In this document: positions 35,976-46,676 of the stretch, in pieces
Position numbering within the stretch: position 1 is the first letter of the stretch
Layout: each line of letters starts with the position of its first letter
Source: Thiomicrospira sp. ALE5
GTDB taxonomy: Bacteria > Pseudomonadota > Gammaproteobacteria > Thiomicrospirales > Thiomicrospiraceae
Direction: 5' to 3'
DNA: 64,000 bases
Assembly: GCF_900112445.1 (NCBI RefSeq)
Contig: NZ_FOYY01000003.1
Coordinates: 1,003,960-1,067,959 of the forward strand
The notes under the pieces: generated by a model
What the model saw: the letters and a program-made list of their open reading frames with translations, nothing else
Told to the model about the DNA's origin: nothing
Databases searched by the model: none
Position numbers and translations under genes: made by a program

Positions 35976-38569
35976 AACTCAGCCCAGTCATCATCAGATT
36001 GTGACTTGCTCTCAATACTTGGCTTAGCTTTGTTTACAGGCTTTGGTGCCGTCGTATCTGCGTTTGTTTGCGCTGCTTGCTTGATCGCTTTGGGTGTTTT
36101 AGGTTGATGTCCTAACTGGTGCGTTAAACCACCCCCATTTGCTGTTCTGAAAAAACGCATTGTTTCTTCCATCTGAGTAGCTTGGTCACTCATGCTCTCC
36201 GCAGCGGCTGTAGTTTCTTCTACCAGTGCTGCATTTTGCTGCGTCACACTATCTATCTCGTTAATCGCTTGATGAACCTGGCCAATGCCCTCTGCCTGCT
36301 GACTAGACGCATTTGCGATCTGCTCAATCATGCCACTTACTTGGTTAATGCTATCAGCCATGTTCGCCAAACGTTGCTCCAAGTCTGTAGCTAACTGCGT
36401 CCCGTTGCTCACTTTTTCAACGCTCGAGTCAATCAATACTTTAATATTCTTGGCGGACTCTGCCGATTTTTGCGCAAGATTTCGCACCTCACCAGCAACG
36501 ACTGCAAAGCCACGACCTTGCTCACCGGCTCTTGCCGCTTCTACCGATGCGTTTAAAGCCAACAGGTTGGTTTGAAAAGCAATGGAATCAATTAGATGGA
36601 CAATATCGGCAATCTGCTGACTAGCCGCGTCAATTTCAGCCATCGCCTGAATCGTTTTTGACATCACCTGCTGGCCTTGTTCTGCTTGCTGCTGAATATC
36701 TATAGCTGATTTTGACGCAGTTTCAGTGTTCTCTGTATTATTCTGAATCGCTTCATTCATTTCATGCATGGTGGCACTAGTTTGCTCTAAAGCTGCTGCT
36801 TGCTCTTGGACGCGTTGGCTTAAATCCTGCGCACCTTTAGCCACTTCATCAGACGCTGATCGTACAACGCTCGCGCCTTGTATAGACTGGTCTACCATAG
36901 CAGACAATTGAGATAATGAACGGTTAATTGCCTGCTTAAGCACATCCAAGTCACCCTGATATTCATGGGTAATTTGCTGGGTTAAATCACCTTCACTTTG
37001 TGCCACAACAATCCGCGTAATATCTTTGATCGCCTTGTCGAGTGTCGCAATGGAGTCATTTACGCGATCACGCATAATTGCGAGCTGGCCAAACGCATCT
37101 ACATCTATATGTACTTGATAATTACCCGCCTGCATCGCCGCCATCGCGCGGTTAATCTCAGCGATTAGCTGATCCGTTTGTGCCATGGCTTGCTGCGCAT
37201 ATTCCATGATACGCGCATACTCACCCTCTCCCGTGACGCTAAACTTATAGTCAAACTCGCCTTTACTCAGTGCCTCCATCGCACCCGCAATTTGGTTCAT
37301 GACCGATACAATATTTTCAACACTTAGATTAACCCCCTGCTTAAGCTCATCTAAGTCGCCAACATAATCACCCTCTATGCGCTTGGTAAAATCGCCCTTA
37401 GAAATAGCCGTGACGACCTGATTGGATTCATTTAAAGCATGGTCAACATTCGTTAACAAACTATTGATCGAGGCCATGGTTTTCCCAACCTCATCTTTCG
37501 ATTTAACATCTGCCTTAAGGCTGAATTTTCCTTCTCGGGTCACTTTTTGCAGCATATTCTGAACTTGCTGCAAAGGCTTAATCACCATTCTATTCACAGC
37601 AAGAATAAGGATGGTCGTTAACAACAGCAATCCAATGAGTACGGTTGTCAAGGTAGCCCATGCCTCCCTTGTGGCGATAGCAATCGGCTCTAACAAATAA
37701 TCTTCGTCACGAATAAGAATATGACGCCCCATCACTTCACCGCGCTCATCAAAGGCCGGTAAATCCATTATCACCTTACCATCGGCTAGGAATACCTGTT
37801 CTTGCTCACCCTCTACAGGCTTAAAATGGCGTTCGAGAATGGCAACCGCATCGTCTGGGAACCAGTTATTGTTAGCAAGAATGTGATGGTCACCAATTTG
37901 TTTATTGTTCGCTACGACGCCAAAACCGGGAAAATAGGTTTCGATATAGCGTTGATCAATCAATAACACCCAGTCCGTATCCATTCGATTAAAATCACTG
38001 ACAGTTGATGCCAGACCTTGTAAAACAGAGACCATACCCAGCATTTCACCATCATCCATCACTGGCGCAACGGCCACCACACCAACGCCCCTTGCCCCTA
38101 CTGCCAGTGACGCGGTAGACATCTGTTCTGCCATAACCTGTTGAATGATCGGGCTATTGGTTGCATCTTGACCGTAGGTCTCTAAGTCCCAAGACCTTAT
38201 CAGCATCCTCCCATCAGCTGAAAATAAAATCGTAGCTATATTATTGAAATTAGACTTGCTACGAAAATCATCACGAATACCCGCAAAAAAATCGAGTAGG
38301 TTTTCACGCTCTTCCATGTAAAGGGCATCGATAAGATTGGGCTGCATACTGAAAGCGGTCGCGCCTAACACGCCGCTTTGTACCTTTAAATCGATCGCTT
38401 TTTCAACATGAATCCGCGATTCAACCAAAAGATTTTCTTGCGTTGCAGACTGCGTTTGAGGAATATTGATAAAGTACATTTGCGCGGACAATACCAATGC
38501 CAATATGACACCTAGCGAGGTCGCAAAAATAGACACCTTAGTGTTGAGGGTGAGGTCTTTAAAATTCAT
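35972..38569 (-). CDS. Methyl-accepting chemotaxis protein with C-terminal CheR-docking pentapeptide
   Basis: 865 residues. One membrane helix (about 13-33), a large periplasmic double-Cache-like sensor (about 35-300), a second helix (about 307-326), then an extended run of HAMP modules (about 328-550) and the MA signalling domain, whose hairpin tip reads [43 protein letters not shown]. The tail is a Pro/Lys/Ala-rich linker ending DWAEF, which fits the xWxxF pentapeptide that tethers CheR/CheB. The ligand is unknown. It lies 16 bp downstream of an RND pump gene on the same strand. Confidence 0.93.
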   Translation of the reverse strand: MNFKDLTLNTKVSIFATSLGVILALVLSAQMYFINIPQTQSATQENLLVESRIHVEKAIDLKVQSGVLGATAFSMQPNLIDALYMEERENLLDFFAGIRDDFRSKSNFNNIATILFSADGRMLIRSWDLETYGQDATNSPIIQQVMAEQMSTASLAVGARGVGVVAVAPVMDDGEMLGMVSVLQGLASTVSDFNRMDTDWVLLIDQRYIETYFPGFGVVANNKQIGDHHILANNNWFPDDAVAILERHFKPVEGEQEQVFLADGKVIMDLPAFDERGEVMGRHILIRDEDYLLEPIAIATREAWATLTTVLIGLLLLTTILILAVNRMVIKPLQQVQNMLQKVTREGKFSLKADVKSKDEVGKTMASINSLLTNVDHALNESNQVVTAISKGDFTKRIEGDYVGDLDELKQGVNLSVENIVSVMNQIAGAMEALSKGEFDYKFSVTGEGEYARIMEYAQQAMAQTDQLIAEINRAMAAMQAGNYQVHIDVDAFGQLAIMRDRVNDSIATLDKAIKDITRIVVAQSEGDLTQQITHEYQGDLDVLKQAINRSLSQLSAMVDQSIQGASVVRSASDEVAKGAQDLSQRVQEQAAALEQTSATMHEMNEAIQNNTENTETASKSAIDIQQQAEQGQQVMSKTIQAMAEIDAASQQIADIVHLIDSIAFQTNLLALNASVEAARAGEQGRGFAVVAGEVRNLAQKSAESAKNIKVLIDSSVEKVSNGTQLATDLEQRLANMADSINQVSGMIEQIANASSQQAEGIGQVHQAINEIDSVTQQNAALVEETTAAAESMSDQATQMEETMRFFRTANGGGLTHQLGHQPKTPKAIKQAAQTNADTTAPKPVNKAKPSIESKSQSDDDWAEF

Positions 38570-38585
38570 TTGAGCATCCTAGTAT

Positions 38586-41500
38586 TTATTTTTTATATCG
38601 ATCGAGGTCTGTACCTAATTCAGCTACCAGCGCACGACTGTTCACACCAGCAGGTTGGCTAAAACGTCCAAGTAACGCATACACAGCAGGAATGACAATC
38701 AGGGTAAGCACCGTAGCTATCGCCACGCCCCAAATTAATACCATCCCCAATACATAGCGTGTTTCGGCACCAGCACCTGAGCTCATGATCAATGGCGTTG
38801 CACCTATGCAGGTTGTAATGGCAGTCATCAGTATAGGTCGTAGTCGCATGCAAGATGCATCAATTAACGCCTCTTTAAATGCAATCCCCTGATCACGAAG
38901 CTGATTAGCAAACTCCACAATCAATATACCATTTTTGGTGGCTAAACCAATAAGCATGACCAAACCAATTTGCGTATATAGGTTTAACGTTAAGCCATGT
39001 AACCATAAACCCAATAGTCCGCCCAGTACAGCTAATGGCACTGTTAACATGATTATAAACGGACTGACAAAACTTTCAAACTGAGCAGATAGCACCAAGA
39101 AAACCACCAATAGCCCCAGTAAAAATACAAACAACACCGCATTACCAGAGGTCTGAAAATCACGGGACTGACCTTTATAGTCAATCATCGCATCGGCAGG
39201 CAAGAGTTCGCGCGCCAAGCCTTCTAAATGAGCGAGGCCGTCCCCTAAACTAAGGTGAGGCGCTAAATTAGCATCAATCGTGACTGAGCGCATCCGGTTG
39301 TAACGATTCAAGGAACCGGAATCGGCAAACTCCTCATAACTGACCAAACTTGATAAAGGGATGAGTTCACCCGTGGTGTTTGAGCGCACATGTATTAGAT
39401 CCAAACTCGTCGGCGAACGATACAAGCGTCGATCAGCCTGTAAGATAATATCGTACTCTTCACCCTGGTCAACAAAAGTCGTCACCCGTGTTGAACCCAG
39501 CAAAGTTTGTAAGGTGCGACCAATTTCTTCAGTGGTTACTCCCATATCAAAGGCTTTTTCGTAATCAATATTGACGCGCAACTGCGGTTTGGTTTCTTTA
39601 TAGTCCCAATCAACCGCTTCAAAGCCAGGATTGTTGTCGTTAATCGCATCAGTAATAATGCGCCGCCATTCCGCTAGCTCAGCATAGCTGCCACCACCCA
39701 GTACAAACTGCACAGGTTTTTGCACCCGCCCGCCAATACCTTGGCGCATCACGGGATTGGCTCGAATACCCGGCAAATCGGCCAAACGATCGCGCACATC
39801 CTGCATAATCTCATTAGCAGGCCGGCGTTCTGCCCAATCATTCAGCACAACAATCCCAATCCCGGTATTAAAAATTTCTGTATTACCAAACCCTCGCGGT
39901 GAGCGAATCAACAAACGATTGATTTCGCCATTTTCGACCAAAGGCATTAAACGCGCCTCGACCTCATCCAGATAGGTTTTCATATAATCGTGGGTCGCGC
40001 CCTCTGGACCCGATACAAAAATAAAGAAGGCACCACGATCTTCTCGGGGTGCATATTCTTCCGGAAGCTGTTGAAACAACCAATAACTGGCATAAAAGGC
40101 CGCAAACAAAATCGGCAGAATCATAATGGGCCACTTAACGATGGCTTTTAAGATCGGACGATATGCCCTAATCATCATGCCATCCGGCGCGTGATAATCA
40201 GCAGGCCTGCTATTGTCCAATGCCGGATCGGTATTTATAGCTGCTGAGTTAGCTTTTGTTTTGCGTGCTTTTAACAACTTAGAGGCCAAGGCCGGTGACA
40301 AGGTCAGTGCGACAAAACTTGAAAAGATTACCGCCACGGTGAGTGTAATGGCAAATTCGGAAAACAATCGGCCCAAGGTGCCTTGTAAAAAACTAATCGG
40401 AAAAAATACCGCCACCAACACCAGCGTGGTTGCAATAACTGCAAAACCGACTTGCCGTGTGCCCAAAAAGGCGGCCGCAAGCGGTGAGAAGCCTTTTTCA
40501 ATATGCCGTTGTACGTTCTCAAGCACCACAATCGCATCATCAACCACCAAGCCAATCGCCAATACCAAGGCTAACAAGGTTAACAGGTTGATCGAAAATC
40601 CAAGCATCCACAACACCCAAAAGGTGGCAATAATCGAGACGGGGACTGTGACCAAAGGAATTAAGGCCACGCGGACACTACGCAGGAACAACAAAATAAC
40701 CAGCATCACTAAGACAATCGCAATAGCGAGGGTTTTATAGACTTCGTTTATCGCGCTTTTGATAAATACCGAACTATCATAGCTGGCTTTTATCGCCATG
40801 CCTTCAGGCAAAATCGCGTTTAAACGCGCCACCTCGTCCGCAGCACCTTCGGCAACGGTAATCGTATTGGCGGTGGATTGTTTAATAATCCCAAGGCCAA
40901 TCATCGGCAGACCATTGCCTCGAAAAAAACTGCGGTTTTCAATCGAGCCCAACTCGATGCGAGCAATATCGGCTAGGCGTACCTGGGTTTGCGCCGAACC
41001 GCGCTTAACCACCAAACGCTCAAAATCGGCAACGCTGGTTAATTGACGATCTACCCTGACACTAAATGAGGCATCCTGCATGGTAACGGTACCCGCCGGT
41101 AATTCAATATTGGCACTGCGCAGCGTGCGTTCTACATCACTGACAGTGATATTGCGCATCGCCATTTCATTGGCATCTAACCACAGGCGCATTGCATATT
41201 CCTGGCCACCGCCTATACGAACACGGGCCACACCGTCTAAGACTGAGAAACGATCGACTAAATAACGCCGGGCATAATCCGTCAGCTCAGGTACGGTCAT
41301 ATTGTCAGAAGTTAAGTTAAACCAGACAATCACATCATCGTCACCATCGACTTTTTGCACTTCGGGTTGATCTGCGCCGTCTGGTAAGTTACGCGCAACT
41401 CGAGCGACACGATCGCGCACATCATTAGCAGCTGAATCAATATCGCGGTTGATATTAAATTCAATCCGAATCCGCGATCGCCCATCACTTGAGGTCGATT

Positions 41501-41741
41501 CAATAAATGAAATACCCTCAATACCGGCAATCTGATCTTCGATTAGCTTGGTAATGCGAGATTCAATGACCGCGGCCGACGCCCCCGGGTAACCGGTGGT
41601 TATCGAGACAATCGGCGGATCAATGTTGGGATATTCACGTAAGGGCAAGCGATCAAAGGCCAACATACCGAATGCGACCAACAATAACGAAAAAACGGCC
41701 GCCAAAACGGGGCGTTTAACAGCCGTGTCAGACAGTAACAT
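38586..41741 (-). CDS. RND efflux transporter, inner-membrane pump (AcrB/HAE1 type)
   Basis: 1051 residues, the normal length, with 12 membrane helices and two periplasmic porter domains. Proton-relay Asp pair in GLVVDDAIVVLENV (helix 4), Lys in LIGLATKNGILIVEFANQLRDQG (helix 10), N-terminus AVKRPVLAAVFSLLLVAFGMLAFDRLPLREYPNIDPP. It belongs with the adaptor 8 bp upstream. No TolC-like channel is in the operon, so a shared outer-membrane channel must be encoded elsewhere. CAGGCCTG at 40202 is the only copy read in the third frame (Ser-Arg-Pro-Ala), in the cytoplasmic linker between the two halves. Confidence 0.95.
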   Translation of the reverse strand: MLLSDTAVKRPVLAAVFSLLLVAFGMLAFDRLPLREYPNIDPPIVSITTGYPGASAAVIESRITKLIEDQIAGIEGISFIESTSSDGRSRIRIEFNINRDIDSAANDVRDRVARVARNLPDGADQPEVQKVDGDDDVIVWFNLTSDNMTVPELTDYARRYLVDRFSVLDGVARVRIGGGQEYAMRLWLDANEMAMRNITVSDVERTLRSANIELPAGTVTMQDASFSVRVDRQLTSVADFERLVVKRGSAQTQVRLADIARIELGSIENRSFFRGNGLPMIGLGIIKQSTANTITVAEGAADEVARLNAILPEGMAIKASYDSSVFIKSAINEVYKTLAIAIVLVMLVILLFLRSVRVALIPLVTVPVSIIATFWVLWMLGFSINLLTLLALVLAIGLVVDDAIVVLENVQRHIEKGFSPLAAAFLGTRQVGFAVIATTLVLVAVFFPISFLQGTLGRLFSEFAITLTVAVIFSSFVALTLSPALASKLLKARKTKANSAAINTDPALDNSRPADYHAPDGMMIRAYRPILKAIVKWPIMILPILFAAFYASYWLFQQLPEEYAPREDRGAFFIFVSGPEGATHDYMKTYLDEVEARLMPLVENGEINRLLIRSPRGFGNTEIFNTGIGIVVLNDWAERRPANEIMQDVRDRLADLPGIRANPVMRQGIGGRVQKPVQFVLGGGSYAELAEWRRIITDAINDNNPGFEAVDWDYKETKPQLRVNIDYEKAFDMGVTTEEIGRTLQTLLGSTRVTTFVDQGEEYDIILQADRRLYRSPTSLDLIHVRSNTTGELIPLSSLVSYEEFADSGSLNRYNRMRSVTIDANLAPHLSLGDGLAHLEGLARELLPADAMIDYKGQSRDFQTSGNAVLFVFLLGLLVVFLVLSAQFESFVSPFIIMLTVPLAVLGGLLGLWLHGLTLNLYTQIGLVMLIGLATKNGILIVEFANQLRDQGIAFKEALIDASCMRLRPILMTAITTCIGATPLIMSSGAGAETRYVLGMVLIWGVAIATVLTLIVIPAVYALLGRFSQPAGVNSRALVAELGTDLDRYKK

Positions 41742-41749
41742 AACGCCTC

Positions 41750-42826
41750 CTATTGCGCGAATTCAGAGATTTGATGCAATTGGTCGGCTACTTTCACCTG
41801 CTGACCGGGTCTAACACGCAAAGCGCCTTGGCTGACCACCTTCTCACCTTTTTCAGCCCCCGTTACTAGCTCAACCCAGCCAGGTTGACGCAGCCCAAGT
41901 ACGACTTCTCGGCGCTCAATTTTAAACAAGTCCGAATCCGCTTGCGGTTTAAGCACATAAACAAAATTTTGATCGGCCATAGGTACGATAGCAGTTTCAG
42001 GCACGCGCAACACGTTGCGCGGTGCCTTATCCAAACGCACCGTCATCGCCATACCTGGCAACAAACTGTAATCGAGATTTGCGACCTTAGCCCTGACTTG
42101 AAAGGTGCGGGTAGCTGGGTCAAGACTGGAGAATATAGTGACCACCTCTCCTTGAATGTCACGCTGATTAAACTGGCTACTTTCCAACACCACCGTTTGC
42201 CCAACCGCCACATCGCTCAGAAAACGCGCGGGTAGATGGAAATCAACCATCACCTCATCCAATTCAATCAAATCGGTTATCACCAGGCTTGGTGATGCCA
42301 TCGCGCCCTCGTTGACTTGACGCACGCCTAATCGACCAGCAAACGGCGCGCGCAATTCAAGACGCGCCAGGCGTACATTGAGTAATTCTTGTTGCGCCCG
42401 TAAGGTTTGGCGCATTAAATCCGCTTCATCTACCGCCGCTTGCGACACATCACCTCGCGCTAACAGCGTGCGTAACCGGGCAAATTGGCGGTCGGCATCG
42501 GCAAGGCGCACGGCCAACTCAGCCAATTGCGCGCGTACTTCAGCTTGATCCAGTGTTAAAAGTAACTGCCCCTCTTCAACCCAGTCACCATCGCCAAAAT
42601 GCACTGCAACCACCCGTTCTGTTACGCTAGGTTGTAGTTCAACATGACGCTTAGCTAATACTTCACCCAAGCCCATAATCGATTCAGTGACGGTTGCCTG
42701 TTCAACATGACTTTGAATAACTAATTGGTTAGCTAAGAGTTGATGACTGAAGGTGGCGCTCGCAATCATAGTCGCAGCTAATAAAAACACTGATCTGCGC
42801 CGCCACTGACCTGACAAATTAATCAT
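41750..42826 (-). CDS. RND efflux membrane fusion (adaptor) protein
   Basis: 358 residues with a signal peptide (SVFLLAATMIASATFSHQLLA). Adaptor layout: lipoyl halves (GDGDWVEEGQLLLTLDQAEV and LRAPFAGRLGVRQVNEGAM), a coiled-coil hairpin (LAELAVRLADADRQFARLRTLLARGDVSQAAVDEADLMRQ), beta-barrel and membrane-proximal domains ending VSQGALRVRPGQQVKV. No lipobox Cys is seen, so it is anchored by its signal helix or free in the periplasm. Substrates of the pump are not predictable. Confidence 0.93.
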   Translation of the reverse strand: MINLSGQWRRRSVFLLAATMIASATFSHQLLANQLVIQSHVEQATVTESIMGLGEVLAKRHVELQPSVTERVVAVHFGDGDWVEEGQLLLTLDQAEVRAQLAELAVRLADADRQFARLRTLLARGDVSQAAVDEADLMRQTLRAQQELLNVRLARLELRAPFAGRLGVRQVNEGAMASPSLVITDLIELDEVMVDFHLPARFLSDVAVGQTVVLESSQFNQRDIQGEVVTIFSSLDPATRTFQVRAKVANLDYSLLPGMAMTVRLDKAPRNVLRVPETAIVPMADQNFVYVLKPQADSDLFKIERREVVLGLRQPGWVELVTGAEKGEKVVSQGALRVRPGQQVKVADQLHQISEFAQ

Positions 42827-42911
42827 TTTGAAGTATCCTTGAGTTAGCTTTTTGATAGCTTTTATTTTGATTTTAGTTTAATTATATTAGTTATTTTAAA
42901 AAAGAATCTAA

Positions 42912-42931
42912 TGTGTAGGGATGATTACACA
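42912..42931. repeat. Inverted repeat upstream of the efflux operon and hemH
   Basis: TGTGTA (42912-42917) and TACACA (42926-42931) with an 8-bp spacer, in the 180-bp divergent gap between the adaptor gene and hemH. The geometry is that of a dimeric repressor site; no local regulator gene exists, so the role is open. Confidence 0.4.
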
Positions 42932-43006
42932 AAAAAACCCATCCACAAACTCTATACAATTCTTATACAATAAGAGTCATTTGCCACGTCTTAAAAGGAA
43001 AACTGG

Positions 43007-44125
43007 ATGAAATACCATAACAATACCACTTATCGGCACGGCGATGAAGCAGCAACCGGTGTACTCATTACCAACTTGGGCACACCCGACGCGCCCACTA
43101 AACAAGCACTTCGCCCCTATTTAAAGCAGTTTTTATGGGATCCGCGCGTGGTTGAACCACCACCCGCACGCTGGTTATGGTGGTTAATTCTCAATGGCAT
43201 TATCCTCAACACCCGCCCTGCAAAATCGGCAGAAGCCTATGAAGAAGTCTGGGATTCAGAAGGGCCAGGTTCGCCACTGCTTAATATTACCGTGAAGCAA
43301 AAAGAAGCCATTGAAAAAAAGCTGGCGCCCCATTTTAAAGGCAAGGTGGTATTTGATATTGCCATGCGCTATGGCAATCCATCAATTGAATCGGCGTTGA
43401 AAAAGTTTGAGCAACTTGGCGTGCAGCGCTTAGTGGTCATGCCACTCTATCCGCAGTATGCAGGAGCGACCACCGCGTCGACCTTTGATGATGTGACGGA
43501 TGTATTGCGCAAATGGCGCTGGATTCCAGAACTGCGCTTTATCAATCACTATCACCGTCACCCAGGTTATATTAAAGCCTTAGCCAACTCAGTACGTGAG
43601 CATCAAGCGGAACATGGCGTGCCGGATTTATTGGTCATGTCTTATCACGGCGTACCAAAACGCTACCTAACCAATGGCGACCCTTATCATTGCGAATGCC
43701 AAGTGACCTCGCGCTTACTCGCGCAGGAACTGGGTTTAGAGCCGCATCAATACAAGGTAACTTTCCAGTCGCTGTTTGGCAAAGAGGAATGGTTAAAACC
43801 TTACACGGATGAAACCATGATGTCTTTACCCGGCCTGGGATACAAACATGTTCAAGTCATCTGCCCTGGCTTTTCAGCGGACTGTCTCGAAACCATTGAA
43901 GAAATTGATGGTGAAAACCGCGAGTATTTTGAAGAAGCCGGTGGTGAGAAGTTTAGTTATATCAAAGCGCTAAACTATCGTGAAGACCATACTGATGCGC
44001 TAACCGATGTCTTGTTGCAACATACCCAGGGTTGGTATGAACGCGATGGCTTTGACAGCGAGGCTGATGCCGCTGAAAGAGCCATAGTAAAAAAACGTGC
44101 CCGCGCAATGGGTTGTCCAATGTAA
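43007..44125 (+). CDS. hemH: Ferrochelatase
   Basis: Inserts ferrous iron into protoporphyrin IX, the last haem step, needed for the many cytochromes c of such an organism. 372 residues, somewhat longer than the Escherichia coli enzyme. Conserved: GVLITNLGTPDAPT, RYGNPSIESAL, the catalytic His in MSYHGVPKRYLTNGDPYHCEC and Glu in CPGFSADCLETIEEID. Ends with a Cys-containing tail (KKRARAMGCPM). AAAAGGAAAA upstream is the ribosome site; terminator at 44148. Confidence 0.96.
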   Translation: MKYHNNTTYRHGDEAATGVLITNLGTPDAPTKQALRPYLKQFLWDPRVVEPPPARWLWWLILNGIILNTRPAKSAEAYEEVWDSEGPGSPLLNITVKQKEAIEKKLAPHFKGKVVFDIAMRYGNPSIESALKKFEQLGVQRLVVMPLYPQYAGATTASTFDDVTDVLRKWRWIPELRFINHYHRHPGYIKALANSVREHQAEHGVPDLLVMSYHGVPKRYLTNGDPYHCECQVTSRLLAQELGLEPHQYKVTFQSLFGKEEWLKPYTDETMMSLPGLGYKHVQVICPGFSADCLETIEEIDGENREYFEEAGGEKFSYIKALNYREDHTDALTDVLLQHTQGWYERDGFDSEADAAERAIVKKRARAMGCPM

Positions 44126-44147
44126 TAGGTGCTTTAGCTGTTACCTC

Positions 44148-44171
44148 AAAGGCGCTTGGTTGCGCCTTTTT
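44148..44171 (+). terminator. Intrinsic terminator after hemH
   Basis: AAAGGCGC (44148-44155) pairs with GCGCCTTT (44162-44169) around TTGGTT, with a T run to 44171. It lies between the converging hemH and TIGR03545 gene ends and can also work in the other direction (A-rich 5' arm). Confidence 0.88.
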
Positions 44172-44183
44172 GTTTTGTGCTAT

Positions 44184-46109
44184 TTAGCGTCCAAATGGAT
44201 TAGGCAAGCGTTGACGTAACTCTTGTTCGGCACGCCCTCGTACCTCATCTTCCGCTCGCTGCTGCAACTGACGCTCTAAAGCGCGACGCTGCTGATCTCC
44301 TTGCTGATCCAAACCCGCATACCCCTGTACTAAAGACATCAACTCGGCTTGATCTAGGTTCAAACTCGCCAATTGCGCATCCAAAGGCGCCATCGCCTCC
44401 GCTAAACGTGACTCAATTTCTTGAGTCAATTGCTGTTGTAATTGCGCCATTTCCTGCTGCATGACCTGACGTAAACCACTGGCAAAACGACGATCTAAAT
44501 CCGATGACGCCGACAATCTGGGTGCCCAAGGCGCACCCACTAGACCTGCTTCAACTTTAAAGCTATCCACGCCAGTAAAAATAGGCTGTAATAAACGCAA
44601 CACGGTAGCAGAATCCGATTGACTGACATCCAGTTTGGCTTGCTGATACTGCATTAGCAACGTTGCATCAACACGATCTAAGTTGGTTAACTGCAACTGC
44701 CCTATCCAATCGGCTTGAGCAGATTGCATCACCACCGGCAAACTGGCCGAGTCCACTAATTGCCAATCTTCTATAGCATAATCCGGCCAGTTAAACTGCA
44801 CATCACTGACCCAATCTTCGCCACGCCCATCGACTTGACCCAGTAAATGCCAAGGATTAATCTGCGCCGCCTGAGCAAGGCTAAACTCAAACTCAATGGG
44901 CTGTTGGCTAGTCGCATGATCAAAATTTAAAAAATTAACTTCACCACGCATCGGGCCACTTGCCAATTCCGCGCTAATTTCTAAGGTTTTAAGCATAAAG
45001 TCTGGCTGAGGATCATATTCCGTAAAAACAATATACTCGCCTTCCCAGCGAGCAGGTGCTTGTGCTGCCGCCCTTGCCGCTTCAGCTTGCGCTTCAGCAC
45101 GATAATTCTGCCACCACTCGATAACCGGCTGCGCGCGATGATACCAACCTAAACCCTGGTCCAAATAACCTTGAATGGTATCGCCAAATAACAAATAGGT
45201 GATATTAGACAAACCCTGTTCATCTAACGTATAGGTGGCCATTAAACGGCGAGCATCTGCAGCCGGCAGACCCGGTAACGACGAGATCGACGCACGAATA
45301 CCCGGCATTTGTTCATCAAATACACTACGTGCGCGTGCAAGCGTTTGCTGATCCTGTTGCCATTGGGCTTGAAGTTCAGCTAAAGCTTGTTGGCGTTGTG
45401 GAATTTGACTCACATCGCTCAAATCACCCTCTAATAACGCAGCTAAGCGGGTTTGATACTCAGTTAAACGCGCAGGCGTTGGCAGATCCGGCTGCAAACT
45501 TTGCCACTCCGCTTTAATTTGTTCCAACTGTGTAGCCAGCGCCTGGGTTTGTTCGAGGGTTTGCAAGGATTCACGACTTAAAATAGTGTCCGGCTCAGGC
45601 AGTGCCAAGTTAGGCAAGGGGACACGCTCCACTAAACGCGCTACTCGGCTGGACTCCGTTTGTTCAACAGATCTAATCGGCAAAGCGCCATCACGTGAAC
45701 GTGGTTGATCAAATGCAATGCCCGTAATGCGCGCTTGATCAATTACCGTGCGCCCCACCACCAGATGATACAAATTCAAATCAAATGCGATGCGATCAAT
45801 CACCAATGCATTTTGCATGGTATCGTTGGTATCGGTGATCGCTAAACCACGCAACTCCATGCCCACTGGCGCTAGTCCAAAACGCAAACTGGCAATCTCT
45901 ACCTTGGCACCCCATGCCGCAGAAGCCGCGCGCTCTAGCTGCGCTTTTAAGGCCCACTGTGAAACGACATACGTTAAGCCACCCCCAACAAGCAGCAGGC
46001 CTGCTAGCAGCATCACACCTGACCAACGCACCCAGCCTTTTGGCGCGGCCATTTTTTTGGGGGGCGTACTATTTTTGTCAGTTTTAATCGGCTCGCTCAT
46101 TTGAACCAC
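44184..46109 (-). CDS. TIGR03545-family membrane-anchored protein
   Basis: 641 residues. A short cytoplasmic N-terminus, one membrane helix (about 30-50), then an AsmA-like N-terminal part (AKVEIASLRFGLAPVGMELRGLAITD ... VVIDQARITGIAFDQPR) and long glutamine-rich coiled coils (about 175-260 and 555-630). The family is known only as the partner of TIGR03546, encoded here immediately upstream with a 13-bp overlap. AsmA-like folds suggest lipid or envelope transport; this is inference. CAGGCCTG at 45996 is in the membrane helix codons (AGL). Confidence 0.8.
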   Translation of the reverse strand: MVQMSEPIKTDKNSTPPKKMAAPKGWVRWSGVMLLAGLLLVGGGLTYVVSQWALKAQLERAASAAWGAKVEIASLRFGLAPVGMELRGLAITDTNDTMQNALVIDRIAFDLNLYHLVVGRTVIDQARITGIAFDQPRSRDGALPIRSVEQTESSRVARLVERVPLPNLALPEPDTILSRESLQTLEQTQALATQLEQIKAEWQSLQPDLPTPARLTEYQTRLAALLEGDLSDVSQIPQRQQALAELQAQWQQDQQTLARARSVFDEQMPGIRASISSLPGLPAADARRLMATYTLDEQGLSNITYLLFGDTIQGYLDQGLGWYHRAQPVIEWWQNYRAEAQAEAARAAAQAPARWEGEYIVFTEYDPQPDFMLKTLEISAELASGPMRGEVNFLNFDHATSQQPIEFEFSLAQAAQINPWHLLGQVDGRGEDWVSDVQFNWPDYAIEDWQLVDSASLPVVMQSAQADWIGQLQLTNLDRVDATLLMQYQQAKLDVSQSDSATVLRLLQPIFTGVDSFKVEAGLVGAPWAPRLSASSDLDRRFASGLRQVMQQEMAQLQQQLTQEIESRLAEAMAPLDAQLASLNLDQAELMSLVQGYAGLDQQGDQQRRALERQLQQRAEDEVRGRAEQELRQRLPNPFGR

Positions 46110-46600
46110 CCCGCTAGACTACTGGCTTTATCGCTCATCATTATAATTCGCACAATTTTAAACCGTTGTGCCCAAGCTAAAAACCGCTGACGGTAGGCAC
46201 GAACCAAGACTAAAAATAATCCAAAAAAAGGCACAGCAAGCGTATAGGCCACGGCAATACTGCCTAACACAATCGTATTGTTAAATGACATAAAGCGCCA
46301 AAACGCATTGTTATACATCTCCGTCCAGATGGGCACCAGGCCTGGTAATTGCAACAACCAAGCACCCAAACTATTAAAGAGTGGATCAAACAGATAAGCG
46401 ATACCGGTAAAGACAGCCCAAGCTACTAACACCGCAGACACATTCACTCGCAATACTAAAATCAGCAACAGCGTTAGAATTGTGTGGGGAAACCAAAAAG
46501 GCGTGAGTCCCAACAGCATACCTAGGGTTAGTCCCAGCGCGATTTGCGAGGGGTGTTGATTGGCATTAATCGCCTTCATAAATTGGATAAAGGGGTTCAC
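46097..46600 (-). CDS. TIGR03546-family (DUF2062-like) membrane protein
   Basis: 167 residues with about three to four membrane segments. SQIALGLTLGMLLGLTPFWFPHTILTLLLILVLRVN resembles the DUF2062 motif. It overlaps the TIGR03545 gene by 13 bp; the two always travel together in the genomes I recall, implying a joint envelope function that is not established. CAGGCCTG at 46337 reads PGL in a loop. Confidence 0.8.
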   Translation of the reverse strand: MNPFIQFMKAINANQHPSQIALGLTLGMLLGLTPFWFPHTILTLLLILVLRVNVSAVLVAWAVFTGIAYLFDPLFNSLGAWLLQLPGLVPIWTEMYNNAFWRFMSFNNTIVLGSIAVAYTLAVPFFGLFLVLVRAYRQRFLAWAQRFKIVRIIMMSDKASSLAGWFK

Positions 46601-46676
46601 GTGTGAGTCCTTTGGTTAAAGTAAATACATTATGTAATTATTTTAATACTTTACCACAAACCCTGCTCAGACCATT

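Noticed and set aside
40213-40740. 175-codon open frame antisense to the RND pump
   Set aside because: It is a shadow of a long conserved gene; composition (Lys/Thr/Ala-rich, no motif) and the strong homology of the opposite strand argue against coding.
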